A DNA stretch of 6,622 nt from Pseudomonadota bacterium. Lineage in GTDB: Bacteria; Pseudomonadota; Alphaproteobacteria; Caulobacterales; Aquidulcibacteraceae. Below are positions 1-4,814 of this stretch, one piece after another (within the stretch, counting starts at the first letter, position 1; every line of letters begins with the position of its first letter). The DNA is taken from the NCBI GenBank assembly GCA_023461135.1, contig JAEWNX010000132.1, forward strand, positions 1-6,622, written 5' to 3'. A program made the translations under genes and the position numbers. The notes under the pieces were generated by a model. The model made no database searches. It saw only the letters and a list, made by a program, of their open reading frames with translations, and was not told the DNA's origin.

Positions 1-246
1 GCCCACGTCCGCGCCCAGAATTACAGCTCGTCCAGAACGGGGCGGCAGCGCTAGGCGGAGCAGGTGCGTGATTGTAGTCTTGCCGGCAGCTGCGGGACCA
101 TTGATCAGGGCGACCTCGCCAGCGCGGGCCTCAAAGTCGACGCCGAACAGAACCGTTGCGGCGCCGTAACCGGCATCGACGTTCGTTAAGCGGACGAGAG
201 TACCGCTCCTGTAAAGGTCGTAGTCGGGACTGTTTGGGCGGGCCAT
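1..246 (-). CDS. ftsE: Cell-division ABC transporter ATPase FtsE-like, N-terminal part (3' end outside window)
   Basis: The first 82 codons of an ABC ATPase read leftward off the window edge. Visible parts are a ~16-residue N-terminal extension, the aromatic A-loop Tyr27 in DAGYGAATVL, and a Walker A P-loop GPAAAGKTT at residues 50-58 (Lys56, Thr57). After it comes LPPRSGRAVILGADVG, which matches the post-Walker segment of FtsE proteins (PPTSGR-type). In the known family, FtsE pairs with the membrane protein FtsX and drives periplasmic cell-wall hydrolase activation at the division site. The Q-loop, signature motif and Walker B lie outside the window, so activity cannot be judged. Family members usually read GPSGAGKT; the Ala-Ala-Ala here is divergent but keeps GxxxxGKT. 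The ATG at 244-246 has no clear Shine-Dalgarno sequence, so an internal start is possible. It is transcribed divergently from an MJ0042 zinc-ribbon gene, an arrangement recalled from other alphaproteobacteria, which supports FtsE over a generic ABC ATPase. Codons such as TTA and AGG make it look less GC-biased than its neighbours. Confidence 0.75.
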   Translation of the reverse strand, partial: MARPNSPDYDLYRSGTLVRLTNVDAGYGAATVLFGVDFEARAGEVALINGPAAAGKTTITHLLRLALPPRSGRAVILGADVG

Positions 247-314
247 AGTCTAGACAAGCCGAATAGAATCAATGCACCGAGGTAAGTTACTGGGGCTAAG
301 GGCGTATCGTTAAC
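247..314. promoter_or_regulatory. Divergent intergenic region, ftsE / zinc-ribbon gene
   Basis: These 68 nt separate two divergently oriented start codons, so both genes' promoters should lie here or in the coding ends. It is more AT-rich than the rest of the window. Visible elements are an 8-bp palindrome GTCTAGAC (248-255), a -10-like TAGAAT (264-269) for the plus strand without a good -35 at the right distance, and a GANTC site (GAATC, 266-270), the recognition sequence of the CcrM methyltransferase in many alphaproteobacteria. No promoter can be assigned firmly from sequence alone. Confidence 0.4.
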
Positions 315-1202
315 ATGATCCTGACCTGCACGTCTTGTTCGACAAGGTACTACGCTGACGACGCCGCGATCGGGCCGACCGGCCGTACCGTGCGCTGCGC
401 CGCATGCGGGTTCTCCTGGTTTGCCGAGCCGCAGCTCGAGCTGCGGACACAGGCTGTGACCGCGAAGGCCTCCGAGGTCCGCCCCGAAGGTCCTCAGCAG
501 GAACCTCTGACTCGCGAACGTGTCGAAAGATTGCGCCGCGCCGCCGAGCAGCCTGGCCCGGCCCCGTCCGCCGCCGCGAAATTCCGCGCCCAGCAGGCCG
601 AGCGGATGCGCCGAGAGCGCATGCGCGCTGCGGTTGTGGTGTGGGGCGCGACCGGCGCTGCCCTCGCGGCAAGCGCCACCGGCATGGTCGCTTTCCGCCA
701 GGACGTCGCCGAACTGTGGCCGCGTTCGGCCAGCGCCTTCGCGGCGCTGGGCCTCGACGTCAACGTCTACGGCCTCGAATTCTACGACCTCGCCGTCGAG
801 CGCGATTTCGACGGCGCGACGCCGATCCTTCTGGTCAGCGGCGAAGTCCGCAACATCGGCCGCGACGACAAGCTCGTGCCGCCCGTGCGCATCTCTCTGC
901 GCGACACGCGTTCGCACGAAATCTTCGAACTCGTGAACGTCGTCACCGATCAGCCGATCGAGGCGGGCGCCTCGGTGCCGTTCCAGATCCGTGTCGAGAA
1001 CCCGCCGGAAGACGCCGTCGATCTCGAAGCCACGTTCGCGAGCTTCTCGGAGATGTCGCTCGCGGGCGGCGCCGCGCACGTCTCGCCAGCCGCGCCGCCG
1101 GACGAGCTTTTGCTCGATCAGCCGCTCAGCGACGCCGACGCGCCGGCGACCACCACGAGCGAACTCGGGCCGATCGAAGGCTTGCGCTTCTCCAATAGCT
1201 GA
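315..1202 (+). CDS. MJ0042-type zinc-ribbon, single-pass membrane protein with DUF3426-like C-terminal domain
   Basis: This 295-residue protein starts with a classic MJ0042 zinc ribbon: Cys5-x2-Cys8 and Cys28-x2-Cys31, in the frame MILTCTSCSTRYY...GRTVRCAACGFSWF. A charged, Pro/Ala-rich linker (about 40-100, with RMRRERMR at its end) leads to one hydrophobic segment at about 104-126. Positive charge on the N-terminal side predicts a cytoplasmic ribbon and a periplasmic C-terminus. Residues ~148-255 resemble the DUF3426 beta-rich domain (LLVSGEVRNIG, a conserved strand-turn). The tail (256-295) is low-complexity Ala/Pro/Asp. The ribbon probably binds one zinc; the cellular role is not established. 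An in-frame TAA at 297-299 and the lack of an intervening ATG fix the start at 315; a weak purine-rich stretch (taaggg) precedes it at about 297-302. It lies five nt ahead of the hpt gene and is likely co-transcribed with it. Confidence 0.88.
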   Translation: MILTCTSCSTRYYADDAAIGPTGRTVRCAACGFSWFAEPQLELRTQAVTAKASEVRPEGPQQEPLTRERVERLRRAAEQPGPAPSAAAKFRAQQAERMRRERMRAAVVVWGATGAALAASATGMVAFRQDVAELWPRSASAFAALGLDVNVYGLEFYDLAVERDFDGATPILLVSGEVRNIGRDDKLVPPVRISLRDTRSHEIFELVNVVTDQPIEAGASVPFQIRVENPPEDAVDLEATFASFSEMSLAGGAAHVSPAAPPDELLLDQPLSDADAPATTTSELGPIEGLRFSNS

Positions 1203-1207
1203 GGCGC

Positions 1208-1714
1208 TTGCGCGTTCTTCTCACTGCCGACGAGATCGCCGCGCGGGTCGACAAGCTCGCCGAAGGCTTCGCCGCGCACGTTGACGATGGCTGGACCGTG
1301 GTCGCGCTGCTGCAAGGCGCCATTCCGTTCGCCGCCGATCTGATGCGTGCGCTCGAAACGCGCGGCCGCCATCCGATCTACGATTCCCTCTGGCTCGAGA
1401 GCTACCGCGACGCACGCGAAAGCTCCGGCAAGGTCGTCGTGCGCGCCGACATCTCCCGGCCCATCGACGGCCGTCCCGCGCTCATCGTCGATGATGTCTT
1501 CGACTCGGGCCGCACCATCGCCTACGCGCGCGCACACCTGATGGCCAAGGGCGCAACCAAAACGCTCGCCTGCGCCTTCGTGCGCAAGCCCCAGGCGCTG
1601 GGCGAACCCATCGACGCCTTCGCCTGGGACGCCCCGGACGCGTTCCTGGTCGGCTACGGCATGGATGATTCCGGCCGATACCGAGGACTCCCGTACATCG
1701 CCGCCCTCGACTGA
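1208..1714 (+). CDS. hpt: Hypoxanthine(-guanine) phosphoribosyltransferase
   Basis: A cytosolic purine-salvage enzyme of 168 residues, predicted to join hypoxanthine and/or guanine to PRPP, giving IMP or GMP plus pyrophosphate. Hallmarks in order are VALLQGAIPFAADL (33-45, the K/QGA pyrophosphate loop with its usual Lys replaced by Gln36), the flexible catalytic loop SYRDARESSGK (65-75), and the PRPP-binding signature LIVDDVFDSGRT (92-103). That signature contains the acidic pair Asp95-Asp96 and catalytic Asp99. RKP follows at 126-128, then an aromatic base-stacking Trp140 and VGYGMDDSGRYRGLPYI (148-164), the typical HPRT C-terminus with metal-contacting Asp153. Length is slightly shorter than the usual ~175-180. 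The only good start is TTG at 1208: an in-frame TAG sits at 1196-1198 and the next ATG (1343) would delete the first conserved loop. GAGG at 1201-1204 may be the ribosome site, though spacing is short. The 5-nt gap after the zinc-ribbon gene suggests translational coupling. Confidence 0.92.
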   Translation: MRVLLTADEIAARVDKLAEGFAAHVDDGWTVVALLQGAIPFAADLMRALETRGRHPIYDSLWLESYRDARESSGKVVVRADISRPIDGRPALIVDDVFDSGRTIAYARAHLMAKGATKTLACAFVRKPQALGEPIDAFAWDAPDAFLVGYGMDDSGRYRGLPYIAALD

Positions 1715-1728
1715 GAGCGGGGACAGAC

Positions 1729-1766
1729 CAGCCGCTTATCCACGAACACCCACGCCTAAGCGGCTG
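1729..1766. repeat. Perfect 10-bp inverted repeat (18-nt loop) downstream of hpt
   Basis: Arms CAGCCGCTTA (1729-1738) and TAAGCGGCTG (1757-1766) are exact reverse complements separated by 18 nt. They lie 15 nt after the hpt stop. On the plus strand the stem is followed by an A-rich run (1767-1777, aaaacaaaaca), not a T-run, so it is not a canonical intrinsic terminator in the direction of transcription. It could be a rho-associated 3' end hairpin that protects the hpt mRNA, or a protein-binding operator ahead of the gene at 1829. The left arm and loop include TTATCCACG (1736-1744), one base off the DnaA-box consensus. Confidence 0.6.
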
Positions 1767-1828
1767 AAAACAAAACAACGCCCGACCGCTCAATCCGACC
1801 GATCCCGCGCGCGTGTACACTGCCGCGC

Positions 1829-2608
1829 ATGACCGACATCGCCGCCACGCCCACCGACCCGCTCTGGACCCGCGCCCGCGCCATGCACGCGCGCGCCGTC
1901 GCGGCCATTGGCGATGCCGCGTCTATCGCGCTCTTGAGATCGCTGCCGCGCGTTCTGCGCCGTCAGATCGTCGCCTGGCTCTATCCGCTCGAATGCATCG
2001 TGCGCCGTTTGCTCGTCGCCGAAGCGGCGGAGCTGCATCGCGCTGAGCAAGCTCGCGCCCAGTGCGGTCCGCGCACGGTGACCATCCAACTGCGCAGCCT
2101 AGGTCTCGCGTCGCAGCATTGGAGCGCGCGGCCTCTGGCCGCGCAGAGCACGAACGCCCAAGGTGATGGCGCAAATGCGCCCCCGGAGGCGGCGCGCTCC
2201 AACCCCACGCATCCCGAAACCTGGCGCGCACCTTTCTCCTTCGCCCTCCCGCGCAATCCGCGTTTGCTGCCCAACGCCCGCGGCCCGCGAATCCTCGATC
2301 CCTTCGGCGGCTATCCGCAACCGCCCCCGCCGCCGCGCGCGCCGCGCCTCCTCAGCGCGGAAGACGCGCCGTTCCGCCTCGCGCGCCGCTTCGAGGCCTT
2401 GCGCCGCGTGCTCGAAAACCCACGCCCCTACGCCGAGCGGCTCGCTCGCGTGCTGGCGCGCGAAGCGCGCCGCGTGCCGCAGCTCGTGACCCGCTTCGTG
2501 CTCACCGGCCCGCGCACTGACGATTACGACCCCAGCGACGCGCGCCTCTCCCTCGAAGCGCTCGGCGCCGCGTTTTATGCGCCAGACGCCTTCAAGGACA
2601 CCAGTTGA
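1829..2608 (+). CDS. Unrecognised Arg/Ala/Pro-rich protein carrying an in-frame palindromic repeat
   Basis: A 259-residue protein I do not recognise. GC-rich third codon positions throughout most of its length and no competing frame support it as real. The N-terminal ~75 residues look helical and amphipathic (IVAWLYPLECIVRRLLVAEAAELHR ends, 47-71), with no signal peptide and no convincing membrane segment. Residues ~84-131 form a linker-like Ser/Ala/Asn/Pro-rich stretch. Residues 98-125 within it coincide exactly with an 84-bp palindromic DNA element, where codon use shifts (CCT, CAA, GGT, GAT, GCA, AAT). Then come WRAPFSFALPRNPR (132-145), a Pro-run GGYPQPPPPPRAPR (160-173), and a basic C-terminal helix region (about 180-225) ending in an acidic tail. 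Absence of any enzyme motif suggests a structural, binding or regulatory role, but no function can be assigned. It follows hpt by 114 nt and precedes the M20 lipoprotein gene by 70 nt, so it may have its own promoter or share an operon. Confidence 0.75.
   Translation: MTDIAATPTDPLWTRARAMHARAVAAIGDAASIALLRSLPRVLRRQIVAWLYPLECIVRRLLVAEAAELHRAEQARAQCGPRTVTIQLRSLGLASQHWSARPLAAQSTNAQGDGANAPPEAARSNPTHPETWRAPFSFALPRNPRLLPNARGPRILDPFGGYPQPPPPPRAPRLLSAEDAPFRLARRFEALRRVLENPRPYAERLARVLAREARRVPQLVTRFVLTGPRTDDYDPSDARLSLEALGAAFYAPDAFKDTS
2119..2202. repeat. 84-bp palindromic element inserted in frame inside a coding sequence
   Basis: The ends are an 11-bp perfect inverted repeat, TTGGAGCGCGC (2119-2129) and GCGCGCTCCAA (2192-2202). 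Extended to 20 bases per side (2119-2138 against 2183-2202) 18 positions pair. Nested inside are a GCGCGGCC-TCT-GGCCGCGC hairpin (2126-2144, 8-bp stem with 3-nt loop) and a GGCGCA-AA-TGCGCC palindrome (2168-2181). The length is 84 bp, exactly 28 codons, and the host reading frame passes through without a stop. This architecture resembles REP/BIME or Rickettsia RPE-type mobile palindromes tolerated in protein linkers. Only one copy is present in this window, so dispersal in the genome is inferred, not seen. Confidence 0.7.
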
Positions 2609-2642
2609 GCCTCGAACGCGGTCCGTTTGCCATTGCGGCGAG

Positions 2643-2669
2643 CCGTTCCCATGACGCAGCATGGGACGG
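2643..2669 (+). promoter_or_regulatory. Hairpin abutting the ribosome binding site of the M20 lipoprotein gene
   Basis: CCG-t-TCCCATG (2643-2653) pairs with CATGGGACGG (2660-2669), giving a 10-bp stem with one bulged T and a 6-nt loop. Its 3' arm ends at the first two G of the purine-rich GGGGGAAA that serves as ribosome site for the ATG at 2679. Folding could partly mask the site or insulate it. No T-run follows, so it is not a terminator. Regulatory function is inference. Confidence 0.4.
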
Positions 2670-2674
2670 GGGAA
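2668..2674 (+). promoter_or_regulatory. Ribosome binding site deciding the start of the M20 lipoprotein
   Basis: GGGGGAA lies 4 nt before the ATG at 2679. It falls inside the reading frame if the earlier ATG at 2661 is used. The position of this site, and the clean lipoprotein signal that begins at 2679, favour 2679 as the true start. Confidence 0.65.
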
Positions 2675-2678
2675 ACTC

Positions 2679-4232
2679 ATGCGCCGCATCTTTCTCAGCT
2701 TCGCACTCACGCTTGCCGCCTGCCAGCCAGCCGCGGCGCCCGATCCATTTCCAGCCGCCGCCGCGCCCCAAGCCGCCCCGGCGATGCAAGCCGCGCGCAC
2801 GCATCTGGCCGCCAACGAAGAAGCGATCGTCAGCGAACTGCGCGCGCTCCTCGCGCTGCCCAACGTGGCGTCCAATCCCGCCGACATCCGCCGCAACGCC
2901 GATGCGCTCATCGCCATGCTCGAACGCCGCGGAATGGCAGCGCATATCCTCGAAACTGACGGTGCGCCCGTTTCCGTCTACGGCGAACTCGCCACGCCCG
3001 GCGCCACGCGCACCTTGCTCTTCTACGCACACTTCGACGGCCAACCCGTCGATCCGCCCGACGCATGGGCCACGCCGCCGTTCCAGCCCACGCTCCGCAG
3101 CGGCCGCCTCGAAGAGGGTTCGCCCATCATCCCGTGGCAAAACGCAACTTATCCGCTGGCCGACGACGCGCGCATCTACGCGCGCTCCGCCAGCGACGAC
3201 AAAGCGCCCATCCTCGCCATGCTCGCGGCCATCGATGCGCTGCGCGCCGCCGACATTCCGCTTTCGGCCAACATCAAGTTCTTCCTCGAAGGCGAAGAGG
3301 AGGCCGGCTCACCCAATCTCGCGCGCACGCTCGAAGACCACCGCGACGCGCTCGCCTCCGACATATGGATTTTCGGCGACGGGCCCATCGATCCGCGCGG
3401 TCTGCCGCGCGTGGTGCTGGGCGTGCGCGGCGTCGCCAGTTTCCGCATCACGCTCTATGGCGCCGCCGGCAGCCTGCATTCGGGCCATTACGGCAACGTC
3501 GCGCCTAATCCCGGCGCGCGCCTTGCGCACCTGATCGCCTCGATGCGCGCGCCCGACGGGACTATCCTCGTCGAAGGGCTCGACGCCGATCCGGCGTCGC
3601 GTGAAGCCTTGGCGCTCGCCCGCGAAGGCTTCGACAGCGAAGGCATGCTTGCCGGTCCGCAGATCGCCGAGGCTGAGAGCGGCGAGAGCTACGGCGAAGC
3701 CATCCTCCGTCCCGCGCTCAACCTCACGCAGCTCTCCTATGGGGGCACAGGCGCGCAGCGTAACGCCATCGATCCCGAAGCGACCGCGGGCTTCGACCTG
3801 CGCATGACGCCCGGCCTCACCCCGGACGAAGCGCACGCCGCCATCGCAGCGCACCTGCGCGCACAAGGCTACGAACTCATAGATGCGCCGCCCACGCCCG
3901 AGCAACGCCGCGCCCACGCGCGCCTCGCGCGTTTGGATTGGACCGGCCAAGGCTACGCCGCGGCCGCCGCGCCGTTCGACGATCCGGGCGTGCGCCGCGT
4001 CGTCGGCGTGCTCCGCACCGCAACCAATGACGAACTGCGCATCGCCCCCATGCTCGGGGGCAGCCTGCCGATCGCGCCCATCGGCGAGGTCCTGCAAACA
4101 CCCTTCGTGATCGTCCCCATCGTCAACGCCGACAACAACCAGCACGCCCCCAACGAAAACCTGCGCATGCGGGACTTCCGCCGCGGCGTCGAACTCTACG
4201 CCGCGCTGCTGGCGGAAGGCGGCGGATGGTGA
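2679..4232 (+). CDS. Secreted lipoprotein, M20 (M20/M25/M40) family metallopeptidase
   Basis: A 517-residue zinc-type peptidase, probably acting on di- or short peptides in the periplasm or on the outer membrane. It opens with a lipoprotein signal, MRRIFLSFALTLAAC, lipid-accepting Cys15; the +2 Gln does not signal inner-membrane retention. A short Ala/Pro linker follows. M20 landmarks are the first metal ligand and Asp in YAHFDGQ (His118, Asp120), ARSASDDKAP (bridging Asp at 173-174), EGEEEAGS with catalytic Glu207 and ligand Glu208, IFGDGP (Asp234), and SLHSGHYG (His267) at the start of the dimerisation/lid domain. The last metal ligand is His489 in NNQHAPNEN. All expected ligands are therefore present and the enzyme should be active. 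Substrate cannot be read from sequence; the carnosinase-like dipeptidase subgroup is the closest match. An in-frame ATG at 2661 exists but would add six residues (MGRGKL) before the signal peptide. The gene converges on the next gene with one base between stops. Confidence 0.9.
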   Translation: MRRIFLSFALTLAACQPAAAPDPFPAAAAPQAAPAMQAARTHLAANEEAIVSELRALLALPNVASNPADIRRNADALIAMLERRGMAAHILETDGAPVSVYGELATPGATRTLLFYAHFDGQPVDPPDAWATPPFQPTLRSGRLEEGSPIIPWQNATYPLADDARIYARSASDDKAPILAMLAAIDALRAADIPLSANIKFFLEGEEEAGSPNLARTLEDHRDALASDIWIFGDGPIDPRGLPRVVLGVRGVASFRITLYGAAGSLHSGHYGNVAPNPGARLAHLIASMRAPDGTILVEGLDADPASREALALAREGFDSEGMLAGPQIAEAESGESYGEAILRPALNLTQLSYGGTGAQRNAIDPEATAGFDLRMTPGLTPDEAHAAIAAHLRAQGYELIDAPPTPEQRRAHARLARLDWTGQGYAAAAAPFDDPGVRRVVGVLRTATNDELRIAPMLGGSLPIAPIGEVLQTPFVIVPIVNADNNQHAPNENLRMRDFRRGVELYAALLAEGGGW

Positions 4233-4233
4233 G

Positions 4234-4764
4234 CTAGCTGCGCCGTTGGAAGTCCAAGTGCAACGACCCATTCGCGCCATCCGGCACGCGCAGCGTCAGC
4301 GTATCGCGTTGCGCGGTGAACTCGGCCGCCACATCGCCCATGCGGCCGCACGTATAGGTGATGATCGGATGCTCGCCGGAATCGTTGAACGTCGCGGTCC
4401 AGCGGTCGACGTCGCCGCCGGCAGCCGCGCCCGCCCAGTTGAACGTGACCGCGCCGCTCGCATCTTCGCTCACGTCGAGCGCCACCGCACGCTCGCCTTG
4501 CCAACCCGTCGCCTCGCCGATGCGCACCGCGCGCGTCAGATCGTACAGGCCGGGCGTGATCGCCCCGCCGCGCAAATCGCTTGCGCCTGCGGCGACGGCC
4601 GCAGCTCCTTCGATGCCCACCATGCGCGAAAGATTTGGCGCGATCTCGTTACACGCCTGCACTTGCGGCGCGGCGTCGGACGGCGCGTCCGCATCGCGCT
4701 GCGCCGGCGGCGAACAGGCGACGAGCAGGGCGGCAAAAGCAGCGGAGAGGAAAAGCGTGCGCAT
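4234..4764 (-). CDS. Small lipoprotein of unknown function
   Basis: A 176-residue predicted lipoprotein I do not recognise. The signal MRTLFLSAAFAALLVAC has a good lipobox (LVAC, lipidated Cys17, +2 Ser). An Ala/Asp/Pro linker (18-36) leads to a mature domain of about 140 residues that seems beta-rich, with repeated strand-like stretches (ERAVALDVSE, AVTFNWA, HPIITYTCG, GSLHLDF). Two further cysteines, Cys38 and Cys139, could form a disulfide in the periplasm. TPGLYDLTRAVR (70-81) is the kind of GxYxLT strand seen in other uncharacterised envelope lipoproteins. A longer frame begins at 4818, but the ATG at 4762-4764 is preceded by GGAGG (4769-4773) and starts a clean signal peptide, so I chose it. 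It lies 50 nt downstream of the TIGR02302 gene on the same strand and is probably co-transcribed with it. Confidence 0.82.
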   Translation of the reverse strand: MRTLFLSAAFAALLVACSPPAQRDADAPSDAAPQVQACNEIAPNLSRMVGIEGAAAVAAGASDLRGGAITPGLYDLTRAVRIGEATGWQGERAVALDVSEDASGAVTFNWAGAAAGGDVDRWTATFNDSGEHPIITYTCGRMGDVAAEFTAQRDTLTLRVPDGANGSLHLDFQRRS

Positions 4765-4768
4765 GAAG

Positions 4769-4773
4769 CCTCC
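4769..4773 (-). promoter_or_regulatory. Shine-Dalgarno site fixing the small lipoprotein start
   Basis: Read on the minus strand, TGGAGGCTTCATG places a strong GGAGG four nt before the ATG at 4764. This rules against the upstream in-frame start near 4818, which would overlap the end of the preceding gene and add 18 non-signal residues. Confidence 0.75.
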
Positions 4774-4814
4774 AGGATCCAGTCGCGCCGAGACTGACGC
4801 GCGCCCGCGCCCGG

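Noticed and set aside
186..1079. Long minus-strand frame (297 codons) opposite the zinc-ribbon gene
   Set aside because: It mirrors the high-GC codon structure of the real gene; its product is Arg/Gly/Ala-rich with no recognisable domain, and it runs into the ftsE start.
1729..1780. Intrinsic terminator for hpt
   Set aside because: The stem is good but is followed by A residues rather than a T-run on the coding strand; kept only as an inverted repeat.
2099..2917. 272-codon minus-strand frame across the 3' half of the unrecognised gene and the start of the M20 gene
   Set aside because: It spans two well-supported plus-strand genes and the gap between them, with low-complexity composition typical of antisense shadows.
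2605..3534. Plus-strand frame starting at TTG 2605, overlapping the M20 gene
   Set aside because: Product is Ser/Arg/Pro-rich without motifs; the M20 frame in the same region has full family conservation.
3309..4280. 323-codon minus-strand frame opposite the M20 gene
   Set aside because: The plus strand encodes a peptidase with all metal ligands; the antisense product has no family features.
4780..4796. CAGTC/GACTG small inverted repeat between TIGR02302 and lipoprotein genes
   Set aside because: Only five base pairs with a 7-nt loop; expected by chance in GC-rich DNA.
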